Source of the DNA: Xanthomonas prunicola
Lineage (GTDB): Bacteria > Pseudomonadota > Gammaproteobacteria > Xanthomonadales > Xanthomonadaceae
Direction: 5' to 3'
DNA: 64,000 bases
NCBI RefSeq assembly: GCF_002846205.1
Contig: NZ_PHKV01000003.1
Location: forward strand, 434,001-498,000
This document shows positions 47,950 through 57,176 of the stretch, piece by piece (position 1 is the stretch's first letter; every line of letters begins with the position of its first letter). Made by a program: the position numbers and the translations under genes. The notes under the pieces were generated by a model that was not told where the DNA came from, searched no databases, and saw nothing but the letters and a program-made list of their open reading frames with translations.

Positions 47950-49182
47950 ATGACCAAACCTCTCCTGCTGCTCGCGCTGACCGCCTTGTGCGCGGCCTGC
48001 GCCCACCGCGCACCGTCGCCCAAGATGCCCACCGACACCCTCGCCGCCAGGCCCGCAGCGGCAACGCTGCGCATCGCCACCTACAACACCTCGCTGTATT
48101 CGGACCAGGCCGGTGGCCTGATCCGTGAGCTGCAGGGCGATAGCGCGCATGCGCGCAAGATCGCTGCGGTACTGCAGCGCGTGCGTCCGGATCTGGTGCT
48201 GCTCAACGAGTTCGACTTCGACCCGGAACACCGCGCTGCCGATCTGTTCCAGCAACGCTATCTGCAGGTTGCCCAGCAGGGCGGTGGCGAGGCGTTGCGT
48301 TATCCGTATCGCTATCTGGCACCGGTCAATACCGGCGTGCCGAGCGGTCTGGATCTGGACAACAACGGCAGCATCGGCGGCGAAGGGCGCGCGCGTGGCA
48401 ACGATGCCTGGGGCTATGGGTTGCACCCCGGCCAGTACGGCATGCTGGTGTTGTCGCGCTACCCAATCGACGAGCAGGCAGTGCGTAGTTTCCAGCTGCT
48501 GAAGTGGAGCGCGCTGCCCGGTGCAGTGCGACCGATCGACCCAGCCAGCAAGACGTCGTACTACAGCGATGCCATCTGGGCACAGCTACGGCTTTCGTCC
48601 AAATCGCATTGGGATGTCCCGGTGCGCACGCCGATGGGTGTGGTGCATGCACTGGTGTCGCACCCCACCCCGCCGGTGTTCGACGGTGCCGAGAAACGCA
48701 ACGCCGCGCGCAACCACGACGAACTGCAACTGTGGCGCGCGTATCTGGACAACGCACCCGAGAGCCAACGCTGGCTCTGCGACGACAAGGGTGGCTGCGG
48801 TGGCCTGTCCGCCGATGCACGCTTCGTCATCCTGGGCGATCTCAACAACGACCCGGTCGATGGCGCCGGCCGCCATGCGGCGATCCGCGCCTTGATCAAG
48901 CACCCGCGCGTCCTTCAATACCCCACCCCGCGCAGCGATGGCGGCGCGGAGAAAACCGCCGAATACGCCGCGCTGGGCATCGCCCACAGCGGCGACCCGC
49001 ATCAGGTGACCGGCGACTTCGGCCCGCAAGCCGGCACCATGCGCCTGGACTACGTGTTGCCGTCACGCCAATTCACCCTGATCGGCAGCGGCATCTTCTG
49101 GCCGGCCAGCAGCGCGCCGGACGCGGCAGTCGCCGATGGCAGCGACCATCATGCGGTGTGGGTGGATGTGGCTGGCAACTAA
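47950..49182 (+). CDS. Lipid-anchored endonuclease/exonuclease/phosphatase-family protein
   Basis: 410 aa from ATG 47950. The lipobox-like CAACAHRAP near residue 16 suggests an outer-membrane or periplasmic lipoprotein. EEP-fold blocks: IATYNTSLYSD, PDLVLLNEFDFD (Mg-binding Glu), GQYGMLVLSRYPI, VSHPTPPVFDG, ILGDLNNDP and the C-terminal ADGSDHHAVWVDV with the catalytic Asp-His. Substrate unknown: DNA, sugar or lipid phosphates are all possible for the fold. It follows bpt by 52 bases. Confidence 0.85.
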   Translation: MTKPLLLLALTALCAACAHRAPSPKMPTDTLAARPAAATLRIATYNTSLYSDQAGGLIRELQGDSAHARKIAAVLQRVRPDLVLLNEFDFDPEHRAADLFQQRYLQVAQQGGGEALRYPYRYLAPVNTGVPSGLDLDNNGSIGGEGRARGNDAWGYGLHPGQYGMLVLSRYPIDEQAVRSFQLLKWSALPGAVRPIDPASKTSYYSDAIWAQLRLSSKSHWDVPVRTPMGVVHALVSHPTPPVFDGAEKRNAARNHDELQLWRAYLDNAPESQRWLCDDKGGCGGLSADARFVILGDLNNDPVDGAGRHAAIRALIKHPRVLQYPTPRSDGGAEKTAEYAALGIAHSGDPHQVTGDFGPQAGTMRLDYVLPSRQFTLIGSGIFWPASSAPDAAVADGSDHHAVWVDVAGN

Positions 49183-49359
49183 GAAAGCGTGCCGAGCCTC
49201 CGCGATGTCGTGCTCGGGGCCTAGCGTCGACGGCTGCATATAAGAGTAAGGCTATACGCAAGAAGGGAAAGATTTAACCAACACACGCATCCTAACGCCA
49301 TGTCAGAGGCGCAGATAACTTCCGGAAGTACCCGAGGCAGTGATTGACAAGGTTCGCGA

Positions 49360-49386
49360 GGACCACCCGAAAAATTTGGGTGGTCC
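49360..49386 (+). promoter_or_regulatory. Hairpin upstream of the immunity/effector pair
   Basis: GGACCACCC-gaaaaattt-GGGTGGTCC, a perfect 9-base stem, extendable inward by A-T pairs, 56 bases before the lipoprotein start. No T run follows. It may be an mRNA leader structure or a symmetric operator; unproven. Confidence 0.4.
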
Positions 49387-49441
49387 GGATTCAGACGGCA
49401 GGCTTACACTTCCTCGCAGACAGGTATCGCAAGGAAGTTAA

Positions 49442-50056
49442 ATGAGACTGTATTTCCACAACGCGCGCTGTTTCCTGTGTACCTTTTCTCCGCCGCTGGC
49501 GCTCGCACTCCTTGCGAGCGCGTGCAGTGCGAACAAGCCACCGTCTTCTGAAAAAGAGGATCTTTTTCTCAGCCGGCCATTTCCGGTGGATGCGGCCGAC
49601 GCCCATGTGCGCTTCGAATTCGAGGCGACACCGGAGAATGTAAATCTCACTCGATCCTATATCGTCGGATTGACTTTAAACCGCAAAGGCGAGCTCGATC
49701 CAGTCACTTTCTTAAATAACGGGGAACCTCCTTCCCGGTATGCGGTACGTGTCGAAGCCTGCAAATGGCTCGGGGATCAATGCCAGAAAATATCCACTGA
49801 AGACGCTTTTCAAGCCTATATCAAAAAAGAACCTGCACGAAGTAAATTTTTTGAGTGGCGATCCGGAGACGAGGAAAAAAAATACATTGATGTTACCGCA
49901 CATACTTCAGACACCAGCAACTGGATTGTTTGCTACTTACCAATAGACAGTTACGGCCGATACCGCATCGACGTCTCGTCTCAACCAGGAAACCCATTAC
50001 TCAAAGACCCATCCGCGCAAATTTCTGTTCAGCGAGAATGGACTTCCTCCAAATAA
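49442..50056 (+). CDS. Lipoprotein, probable immunity protein for the adjacent type IV effector
   Basis: 204 aa. The signal sequence ends with the lipobox ALLASAC (Cys28), so the mature protein is lipid-anchored in the periplasmic space. The rest is beta-rich with three further Cys (ACKWLGDQC, WIVCYL). I do not recognise a family. Its gene lies 27 bases before the XVIPCD effector gene, same strand, in a shared AT-rich patch. In Xanthomonas, type IV killing effectors are paired with small periplasmic lipoproteins that protect the producer (X-Tfi), so immunity is the best reading. Direct proof is lacking. Confidence 0.75.
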   Translation: MRLYFHNARCFLCTFSPPLALALLASACSANKPPSSEKEDLFLSRPFPVDAADAHVRFEFEATPENVNLTRSYIVGLTLNRKGELDPVTFLNNGEPPSRYAVRVEACKWLGDQCQKISTEDAFQAYIKKEPARSKFFEWRSGDEEKKYIDVTAHTSDTSNWIVCYLPIDSYGRYRIDVSSQPGNPLLKDPSAQISVQREWTSSK

Positions 50057-50083
50057 CTAGCATCAACTAGAAAGAAGCATCTA

Positions 50084-51136
50084 ATGGACAGACAGAATTA
50101 CACAGTAACGATCGTTATTGCCGCGCCCGGAACGCCTCTTTATACAAAGGTAAAACAACAATTTACGGATGGCGAACCAGCCACGTCTGGCCCAGGGCAC
50201 ATGTTTTTCGTACTCGACGACGGCAAAAACAAGCCATCCAGTTATGGCTTTGCCCCGATCACCCATGGGCAAATGAATGGCCCAGGGAAAATCTACGACA
50301 CAGATGCAGGCGAATACCACAATCCAGCATACTCAAGAACTGTCGAAATAAGCAAAGAACAATATGGAAAACTCCATGAATTTGGAATAGAGCCAGAAAA
50401 ATTTGGTTTTGACAAGGAATACAAGGACGTACGCAACAATTGCGTCGACTTTACCTGGGCAGCTCTCAATCACGCAGGACTCCATCGAAACAAGAGCATC
50501 GATGTGAATGGTTTGTTTGGTCCAGGAGCCGGGCAATTGCTTCCGGATATTCGCATTCCTTTGCCGATAGAAGGCTCCGGAAAAGATGCTTACCGCCCGC
50601 TACGCAATATCCACGGTGTGGAGAGCATTGAGGCACCATTTCCGCACAGTCCATTGAACAAGGAAATCCGGAACCCGCTTCCGGCACAAAGGTCGTTGCA
50701 GCAGCACATTCTCAGCGAAGAGCGGCACGCGCCATCGTTGAAGGACCCCACGCATCCAGGCTACCAACTGTTTGCACAGGCGCAGGATCACGTACAGACA
50801 CTGGATCGCGAACACGGACGGCAAACGGACGCGCGCAGCGCCAATCTTGCGGGCTGCTTGGCGGTGCAATCCTGCAAGATGGGAATGGACCGCATCGACG
50901 AAGTGAGACTGAGCGACGATGCCTCGCGTGCATTTGCTGTGCAGAACAATCCTTACTCGGCCGGATCGCACGACCGGTTGCGCGCCCATGTCGATACGGT
51001 TTCCGCACTCAATACACCGCTGGAGCAGAGCAGTCAGGCATGGACGCAGGCTGCAGCCGAGCGCGTGCAGGCAGAGCAGCAACGGAACCTGCAACAGCAG
51101 CAAACGCAAGCTCCATCAGCTCGAACCATGAGCTGA
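50084..51136 (+). CDS. Type IV secretion antibacterial effector with XVIPCD tail (X-Tfe)
   Basis: 350 aa. The C-terminal region (about 221-335) has the XVIPCD marks: DPTHPGYQLFAQAQDHVQTL, KMGMDRIDEVRLS, AFAVQ and a Gln-rich end (EQQRNLQQQQTQ). XVIPCD binds the VirD4 coupling protein and directs effectors through the Xanthomonas bacteria-killing T4SS. The N-terminal domain (1-150) has GPGHMFF (His39) and VRNNCVDFTWAAL (Cys120). This His-before-Cys order fits a circularly permuted NlpC/P60-like fold, so a peptidoglycan amidase, lipase-like or other cysteine hydrolase is likely (inference). No signal peptide. It follows its putative immunity gene. The N-terminal part is AT-rich, the tail GC-rich. 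Confidence 0.85.
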   Translation: MDRQNYTVTIVIAAPGTPLYTKVKQQFTDGEPATSGPGHMFFVLDDGKNKPSSYGFAPITHGQMNGPGKIYDTDAGEYHNPAYSRTVEISKEQYGKLHEFGIEPEKFGFDKEYKDVRNNCVDFTWAALNHAGLHRNKSIDVNGLFGPGAGQLLPDIRIPLPIEGSGKDAYRPLRNIHGVESIEAPFPHSPLNKEIRNPLPAQRSLQQHILSEERHAPSLKDPTHPGYQLFAQAQDHVQTLDREHGRQTDARSANLAGCLAVQSCKMGMDRIDEVRLSDDASRAFAVQNNPYSAGSHDRLRAHVDTVSALNTPLEQSSQAWTQAAAERVQAEQQRNLQQQQTQAPSARTMS

Positions 51137-51268
51137 CCGGGCGAGAGTCGCAGGCAGTTCATTCCCTGGCGCCTCGCCTGTTAGCTACTAACTGACTTTT
51201 CAGAGCCAGCAACCAAAGTCTACGGTGCAGCAATCTTTCCACTGCACCAATGCGAGTCGACAGGAAAC

Positions 51269-52471
51269 TCAGGCAATCAGCTGAATCGTCAGCGCCGCAG
51301 CCGCCACACGCGCTTTCTCGCGTGCCGCGTCGATACTCTCTGCGCGCGCCAGGGTGACGCCGACGCGGCGATGGCCGTCCACGCGTGGTTTGCCGAACAG
51401 GCGCAGTGCGGTGTCCGGGTCGCGCAGTGCATCGGACACGTTGTCGAACACCGGCACGCCGTTGCCATGTGCCAGTAACGCGCACGATGCGGAGGGACCG
51501 CTCTGACGGATCACGCCACCGTCTTCCGCGCCCACCGGCAGGCCAAGAATGGCGCGGGCGTGCAGCGCGAATTCGCTCAGTTCCTGCGAGACCAGCGTGA
51601 CCAGACCGGTGTCGTGCGGGCGCGGCGACACTTCGCTGAACCACACTTGGTCACCCTTGACGAACAATTCCACGCCGAACAGGCCCCACCCGCCGAGATC
51701 GTCGGTGATGGCTTTGGCGATCTCCTGCGAGCGGCGCAATGCCGCAGCCGACATCGGCTGCGGCTGCCAGCTTTCGCGGTAGTCGCCATCCTGCTGCCAA
51801 TGCCCGATGGGGTCGCAGTACGAAGTGCCGCCGGCATGGCGCACGGTGAGCAAGGTGATTTCGTAATCGAAATCGATGAAGCCTTCGACGATACAGCGAC
51901 CGGCGCCGGCACGCCCCCCGGTTTGCGCGTACGCCCACGCCGCATCGATATCGGCCTCGCTACGTAAGGTGCTCTGACCTTTGCCCGAGGACGACATCAC
52001 CGGCTTGACCACGCACGGCAAACCCACTGCCGCAATCGCCTCGCGGTATTCGGCAGCGGTATCGACAAAGCGATACGGCGAGGTCGGCAGACCCAGCGTT
52101 TCGGCGGCCAGGCGACGGATGCCTTCGCGGTCCATGGTCAGGCGTGCGGCACGCGCGGTCGGGATGACCTTCTGGCCCTGCTCGCGTTCCAGCGCCACCA
52201 GGGTTTCGGTATGGATGGCTTCGATCTCCGGCACGATCAAATGCGGCCGCTCGCTGGCGATCAGCGCGCGCAGGGCGGCGGGATCGAGCATGTCCAGCAC
52301 GTGCGAGCGGTGCGCCACCTGCATGGCCGGTGCATTGGCATAGCGGTCGGCCGCGATCACTTCCACGCCGAAACGCTGCAGCTCAATCGCCACTTCCTTG
52401 CCCAATTCGCCCGAGCCCAGCAACAACACGCGGGTGGCGGAAGGCGACAGCGGGGTGCCGAGGGTGGTCAT
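51269..52471 (-). CDS. purT: Formate-dependent phosphoribosylglycinamide formyltransferase
   Basis: 400 aa ATP-grasp enzyme: [46 protein letters not shown] and [13 protein letters not shown]. It uses formate and ATP for the third step of purine synthesis, an alternative to folate-dependent PurN. Convergent with the effector gene, ending 132 bases from it. The full length is normal. Confidence 0.97.
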   Translation of the reverse strand: MTTLGTPLSPSATRVLLLGSGELGKEVAIELQRFGVEVIAADRYANAPAMQVAHRSHVLDMLDPAALRALIASERPHLIVPEIEAIHTETLVALEREQGQKVIPTARAARLTMDREGIRRLAAETLGLPTSPYRFVDTAAEYREAIAAVGLPCVVKPVMSSSGKGQSTLRSEADIDAAWAYAQTGGRAGAGRCIVEGFIDFDYEITLLTVRHAGGTSYCDPIGHWQQDGDYRESWQPQPMSAAALRRSQEIAKAITDDLGGWGLFGVELFVKGDQVWFSEVSPRPHDTGLVTLVSQELSEFALHARAILGLPVGAEDGGVIRQSGPSASCALLAHGNGVPVFDNVSDALRDPDTALRLFGKPRVDGHRRVGVTLARAESIDAAREKARVAAAALTIQLIA

Positions 52472-52596
52472 GGGCGCAGTCCAGAACGAGAGGGGGCCGC
52501 CATTCTAACGGCTGCAAATGCCGACGCCGACGAACGGCTATTGCTTAGCTGATATCACATTGATATCTTTTTCTAACTCCACAAGGACTCGCCCTC

Positions 52597-53466
52597 ATGA
52601 AAGAGAAGCCGATCGGTTCGTTACCCGGCATTCCCGTCGTCCTCGTCGCAGGTGCAGGCCTGATCGGTGCGGCCTGGTACGTGTTGACGATGATGGCCAG
52701 TACCAGCGTCACACCGGCCGCGTTCATCACCGCAGTGCTGGTCGTGGCGGCGTGCATCTTCATGCTGGCCGGCATGTACACCCTGGAGCCCAACCAGGCC
52801 GCGGTATTGAGCCTGTTCGGCAAGTATGTCGGCACCGTCAAAGACGCCGGCCTGCGCTGGAATGTGCCGTTCTACGCCAAACGTCGCGTCAGCCAGCGCG
52901 TGCGCAATTTCGAAAGCGGCCGACTCAAGGTGAACGAGCTGGATGGCAGCCCGATCGAGATTGCCGCGGTGATCGTGTGGCAGGTGCTGGATGCCTCCGA
53001 AGCGGTCTATAACGTGGACGACTACGAGAGCTTCGTGCATATCCAGTCCGAAGCAGCGCTGCGCGCGATGGCCACCAGCTACCCGTACGACCAGCACGAA
53101 GATGACCAGATCTCGCTGCGCAGTCACCCCGCCGAAATCAGCGAGCAGCTCAAGCGCCATCTGGACGAGCGCCTGACCCAGGCCGGCGTGGACGTGATCG
53201 AGGCGCGCATCAGCCACCTCGCCTACGCGCCGGAAATCGCCCAGGCCATGCTGCAGCGTCAGCAGGCCAATGCCGTGATTGCCGCACGCTCGCGCATCGT
53301 GGCCGGCGCAGTGGGGATGGTTGAAATGGCGCTGTCCGAATTGCAAAAGAATGGCGTAGTGCAGTTGGACGAAGAGCGCAAGGCGCATATGGTCAGCAAC
53401 CTGCTCACCGTGTTGTGTTCTGATCGCGGAACCCAACCGGTGGTCAACGCCGGCTCGCTGTATTGA
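52597..53466 (+). CDS. SPFH/band-7 membrane protein
   Basis: 289 aa from ATG 52597 (AAGGA upstream). Two N-terminal membrane helices (about 12-32 and 38-60) are followed by an SPFH domain: [51 protein letters not shown], and a coiled region ([21 protein letters not shown]). Stomatin-like proteins organise membrane patches and protease complexes. It begins a five-gene, tightly packed cluster with two tiny soluble proteins. Confidence 0.9.
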   Translation: MKEKPIGSLPGIPVVLVAGAGLIGAAWYVLTMMASTSVTPAAFITAVLVVAACIFMLAGMYTLEPNQAAVLSLFGKYVGTVKDAGLRWNVPFYAKRRVSQRVRNFESGRLKVNELDGSPIEIAAVIVWQVLDASEAVYNVDDYESFVHIQSEAALRAMATSYPYDQHEDDQISLRSHPAEISEQLKRHLDERLTQAGVDVIEARISHLAYAPEIAQAMLQRQQANAVIAARSRIVAGAVGMVEMALSELQKNGVVQLDEERKAHMVSNLLTVLCSDRGTQPVVNAGSLY

Positions 53467-53475
53467 GGCGACGCA

Positions 53476-53760
53476 ATGAATGTCATGGTGCCGTTGGTCG
53501 TCGCTCTTTCCGGATTGCCGGCATTGGCAATCGCCGCCTCCATCGGTGCGGACGATGACGACCGCGCACGCGGCCTGGGCCTGCGCTGGGCGCTGATCAG
53601 CCTGGTGATCCTGGTCGGCGCCGCGTGCCTGTACTGGGCCGGCGACAACCGCGCCGGTATCTATGCGGTGGTCATCGGCATGATCATCGGCGTCAACGTG
53701 CTGATCGTGTCGATGGTGATGCACCTGCGCCGGCACGGCAGCCGCAGAGACGGCAAATGA
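53476..53760 (+). CDS. Small three-helix membrane protein
   Basis: 94 aa with hydrophobic helices at about 3-20, 32-50 and 57-80 and a basic end ([10 protein letters not shown]). It lies 9 bases after the SPFH gene, and the next gene overlaps its stop by 4 bases. Unknown function; probably a partner of the SPFH protein. Confidence 0.8.
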   Translation: MNVMVPLVVALSGLPALAIAASIGADDDDRARGLGLRWALISLVILVGAACLYWAGDNRAGIYAVVIGMIIGVNVLIVSMVMHLRRHGSRRDGK

Positions 53761-53936
53761 GCGAAAAAAAGGCCTACCCGCTGCGTATCAACGCCGATGT
53801 GTTGGCCGCCGTGCAGCGCTGGGCCGACGACGAATTACGCAGCCTCAATGCGCAGATCGAATACGTGCTGCGCGATGCGCTGCGCAAGGCGGGCCGGCTG
53901 CCGAAGCCGCACGACAACAAGGAACCGGAATCATGA
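53757..53936 (+). CDS. Arc-like ribbon-helix-helix protein
   Basis: 59 aa. [20 protein letters not shown] and [19 protein letters not shown] give the ribbon-helix-helix pattern of Arc/MetJ-type DNA-binding proteins. It overlaps the genes on both sides by 4 bases. In the SPFH cluster it may regulate the operon or, as in some such clusters, serve as a partner of the membrane protein. Confidence 0.85.
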   Translation: MSEKKAYPLRINADVLAAVQRWADDELRSLNAQIEYVLRDALRKAGRLPKPHDNKEPES

Positions 53937-54112
53937 GCAAGCGCTGGAGCTATCTGACCATCGAATTGAAGCCGTCGTTCATCGGCAGCATCAAGACCGA
54001 GGACGTCCAGGCCGAACTGGTCAAGCAGGGCAACCTCGGCTGGGAACTGGTCAACATCGTCATGCCGGCACCGCTGAGTGCGACGCTGCTGGTGTTCAAG
54101 AAGGAACTCTGA
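53933..54112 (+). CDS. DUF4177-like small protein
   Basis: 59 aa. [31 protein letters not shown] and the C-terminal LLVFKKEL match the DUF4177 pattern (a one-sheet fold with the GWELV core). Unknown function. The ATG overlaps the previous stop by 4 bases, and the hydrolase gene starts one base after its stop. Confidence 0.85.
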   Translation: MSKRWSYLTIELKPSFIGSIKTEDVQAELVKQGNLGWELVNIVMPAPLSATLLVFKKEL

Positions 54113-54113
54113 C

Positions 54114-55409
54114 ATGGGCAAGCGTCGGGCGTTTGCACTGGCCTGCGTGATGCTGTCGACCAGTGCACTTGCCGCTTCGCCGCAGCAGACGTTCACCGGC
54201 CTGCTGGAGCGCTTGCAGGCCGGCGATATGGCCGCTGCCGAAGCCACCTTCACCCCTGCGCTGGCCGCAACGCTGTCAAGCGCAAGGCTTGCCGATGCGT
54301 GGCACTCGCTGTCCAGCCAATTGGGCTCCCTGCAACAGCGCGGGCCGGTCAACGAACGACAGCAGGACGGGCTGACCCTGATCGAGCAACAGCTGCAATT
54401 CGAGCATGGTGCACTGCTGGCGCACGTTTCGATCGACCACGACGGCAAGATCGCCGGGTTGCTGTTCACTCCCGCTGCGGCAGCACCGCCACCGCCACTG
54501 GCAGCCGATGCCGGCTTTGCGGAGCAGGCGCTGGCGGTAGGACCGCTGCCGGGCACGCTGGCGCTTCCGGCAGGCAAGGGGCCATTTCCGGCGGTGGTGC
54601 TGGTGCACGGCTCCGGCCCCCAGGACCGCGACGAGAGGATCGGGCCGAACCGCCCATTCCTCGATGTGGCGCGTGGTCTGGCCGCGCAGGGCATCGCAGT
54701 GCTGCGCTACGACAAGCGCACCTACGCCCTGCCCGACAGCTTCGCCGGGCGCATGGACGATGGCTTCACCATGGACGAGGAAACCACCAACGACGCGGTC
54801 GTCGCGATCGCCACGCTGGCGCACACGCCAGGCATCGATCCCAAGCGCATCTTCGTGATGGGCCACAGCCAGGGCGGCATGCTCGCCGCCCGTATCGCGC
54901 GTCTCTCCGGCAGGGCCGCCGGGATTATCCTGTGGGCCGCACCGGCGCGCCCGCTATTGGATCTGCTGCTCGATCAGAACCGCTACCTGCTGAGCCTGGA
55001 GGGTGCTCCCTCGGCGCAGGGCCAGGCGCGCTTGGCCGAGATCGAACGGCGCATCGCCAAGGTGCGCGGCGACGGCGCAGTCTCCCGCAACGATTCGCCA
55101 CTGGACATACCGGCCGTCTATTGGCGCGCGTTCGATACCGTCGATCCGGTCGCCGATGTGCGCACGCTGCACGTCCCTGTGCTGTGGCTGCAGGGCGAAC
55201 GCGATTTCCAAGTCACCGCACCCGACTGGCAGCGCTGGCAGCAAGCATTGGGCGACGACCCACGCGCGACCATGCATCGCTATCGGCAACTCAACCACCT
55301 CGGCATCGCCGGCAGCGGCGTCGCCGCCCCAGGCGAGTATGGCCGCGCCGGACACGTCGCCACCGAGCTGATTGCCGACACCGCACAGTGGATTCACGCA
55401 CAGCCCTGA
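54114..55409 (+). CDS. Exported alpha/beta hydrolase with DUF3887 domain
   Basis: 431 aa. The signal peptide ends at about residue 20 (TSALAA). The N-terminal 110 residues look like DUF3887 (TFTGLLERLQAGDMAAAEATF). The hydrolase domain follows, with oxyanion VLVHGSGPQDRDE, nucleophile GHSQGG, the acid in LWLQGERDFQV and His in NHLG. Esterase- or peptidase-type; substrate unknown. It ends the SPFH cluster. Confidence 0.9.
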   Translation: MGKRRAFALACVMLSTSALAASPQQTFTGLLERLQAGDMAAAEATFTPALAATLSSARLADAWHSLSSQLGSLQQRGPVNERQQDGLTLIEQQLQFEHGALLAHVSIDHDGKIAGLLFTPAAAAPPPPLAADAGFAEQALAVGPLPGTLALPAGKGPFPAVVLVHGSGPQDRDERIGPNRPFLDVARGLAAQGIAVLRYDKRTYALPDSFAGRMDDGFTMDEETTNDAVVAIATLAHTPGIDPKRIFVMGHSQGGMLAARIARLSGRAAGIILWAAPARPLLDLLLDQNRYLLSLEGAPSAQGQARLAEIERRIAKVRGDGAVSRNDSPLDIPAVYWRAFDTVDPVADVRTLHVPVLWLQGERDFQVTAPDWQRWQQALGDDPRATMHRYRQLNHLGIAGSGVAAPGEYGRAGHVATELIADTAQWIHAQP

Positions 55410-55619
55410 TCGGCGGCGACTGTCGCTCGCGCCTGCCACGCCACGTAGGCGCCGCACGCATGACCACGCCTCGGCACTGCATGTGCCAAGACACGAGGGC
55501 CGCTACCGTCAACCGGGCAGCGGCGGTTAAGCGTTCCGGCGACCCGACGATGCCAGCGGCGTGCATCGACGGATGAATGGCATCTGGTCGCATGCAGCGC
55601 GTGGGCCTACCCTGTACGG

Positions 55620-56417
55620 ATGCACCCCGCTCCCGCCCATCTGCTCAATACCGAAGACATCGAACTGGTGCCGGCCGCGTTGCTGCGCGCGCGCAGCAAC
55701 GCCGATGCGCGCCAACTCGCCCGGGCCACCTGGTTGCTGCGACGCAAGCGCGACGGCCGCTATCTGGCCACCGCCACCGTGCACCGCGTACAGGCGCTGG
55801 TACCGCGCCTGATGCACGAACCCGGCATCGACGCGGCGCTGGATCGTCTCCACGCGCTGGCCGCACGCCGCTGGTGCGGCGATGCCGGGCCGCTTCCGTT
55901 GAGCGCATTGCACGCGCGTCTGGCCAGACTCGGCCTGGATGCAGCGGACTATGCCCGCACCACCCAGCTGTCGATCCATGCCGAACCGGCAACGCTGCAC
56001 GCCGCCGGGTACGATCGCTACCGACGGCCGCTGTGGCTCAGCGCAGGCGCCGCACGTGCCTGGCGCCACCTGCGCAGCGCCGCCGCCGGCGACGACATCG
56101 TGCTCGATGCGATTTCCGGCTACCGCAGCCACGACTACCAACTGGGCATCTTCGAACGCAAGTTCGCGCGCGGGCTCACCCTGGCGCAGATTCTGGCGGT
56201 CAACGCAGCGCCGGGTTTCAGCGAACATCACAGCGGCGACGCACTGGATATCGGCACACCGGGCGAACCGCCGGCCGAGGAATCCTTTGAAATCACGCCT
56301 GCATTCGCCTGGTTGCGCAGCAACGCGCACGAGTTCGGCTACCGCCTGAGTTACCCACGCAACAACCCGCATGGCATCGTCTACGAGCCGTGGCACTGGC
56401 GTTGGTCGGCGACGTAA
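55620..56417 (+). CDS. D-alanyl-D-alanine carboxypeptidase (VanY family), apparently not exported
   Basis: 265 aa. The C-terminal half holds the metallopeptidase motif set: SGYRSHDYQLGIFERK, SEHHSGDALDIG (His and Asp zinc ligands) and EPWHWR (third His). No signal peptide or membrane anchor is visible, unusual for an enzyme acting on peptidoglycan. The N-terminal 110 residues are specific. It could trim precursors or be exported in another way. Confidence 0.88.
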   Translation: MHPAPAHLLNTEDIELVPAALLRARSNADARQLARATWLLRRKRDGRYLATATVHRVQALVPRLMHEPGIDAALDRLHALAARRWCGDAGPLPLSALHARLARLGLDAADYARTTQLSIHAEPATLHAAGYDRYRRPLWLSAGAARAWRHLRSAAAGDDIVLDAISGYRSHDYQLGIFERKFARGLTLAQILAVNAAPGFSEHHSGDALDIGTPGEPPAEESFEITPAFAWLRSNAHEFGYRLSYPRNNPHGIVYEPWHWRWSAT

Positions 56418-56499
56418 GCCGGCCGCACCTCCTGCGTCAAGCGCTACGCGAGGCAGCCCGACACACCCGCCCAACTTGTCTTCCAGCGCTGCAAGCGCA

Positions 56500-57174
56500 C
56501 TACTCCTGCGAACGCGGTGTCGGTACTTTAGTCGCCACGCTAAAATCGGCGATCTTCCATAGATAAAACGCGGCGTAGGTGCGGTAGGGTCCCCAGCGTT
56601 CGCCGCGGATGGCCAGCGCCTTGGGGGTGGGCATCTGCTCCTGCTTGTCCACGCGCTGGGCACCTTTGCGCACGCCCAAGTCGTCGATGGGCAGCAGATC
56701 GGGGCGGCCTAGGCGGAACATCAGCATCATTTCCACCGTCCAGCGGCCGATGCCGCGTACTGGCACCAGGGCGTCGACGATGGCGTTGTCGTCCATGAAC
56801 GCAAGCCTGCGTAACGAGGGAATCTCGCCTTCGCTTTCGCGCCGTGCCAGATCGCGCAACGCCAGTGCCTTGTTGCCGGAGACGCCGCAGGCACGCAGTG
56901 CTGCATCGTCGATGCGACCGAGCGTATCGGCATGCAGCCGCTGCGCGCCGATCGCCACTTCCACCCGCGCCACGATGGTGGATGCCGCCTTGCCGCTGAG
57001 TTGCTGGAACAGGATGGCGCGTGCCAGCGCATCCACCGGGTCGAACGGTTTGCGCCACCCCGGCTGCGGGGCGATCGGGCCGATGCGTTTCATCCACGCA
57101 CCCAGCGCGCGATCGCGCCGGGACAACTGCGCGAATGCAGCCTCCACATCGAATCCGCGGGCGTGGCGCGGCAC
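56500..57174 (-). CDS. DNA-3-methyladenine glycosylase II (AlkA/HhH-GPD)
   Basis: 224 aa from GTG 57174. The helix-hairpin-helix and catalytic region VPVRGIGRWTVEMMLMFRLGRPDLLPIDDLGV carry the base-excision Asp; FDALARAILFQQLS-like helix (PVDALARAILFQQLSG) precedes it. It removes alkylated bases. The start lies 2 bases after the DUF423 stop, so both are one operon. No N-terminal TBP-like domain as in E. coli AlkA, hence the shorter MAG-type form. Confidence 0.93.
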   Translation of the reverse strand: MPRHARGFDVEAAFAQLSRRDRALGAWMKRIGPIAPQPGWRKPFDPVDALARAILFQQLSGKAASTIVARVEVAIGAQRLHADTLGRIDDAALRACGVSGNKALALRDLARRESEGEIPSLRRLAFMDDNAIVDALVPVRGIGRWTVEMMLMFRLGRPDLLPIDDLGVRKGAQRVDKQEQMPTPKALAIRGERWGPYRTYAAFYLWKIADFSVATKVPTPRSQE

Positions 57175-57176
57175 GC

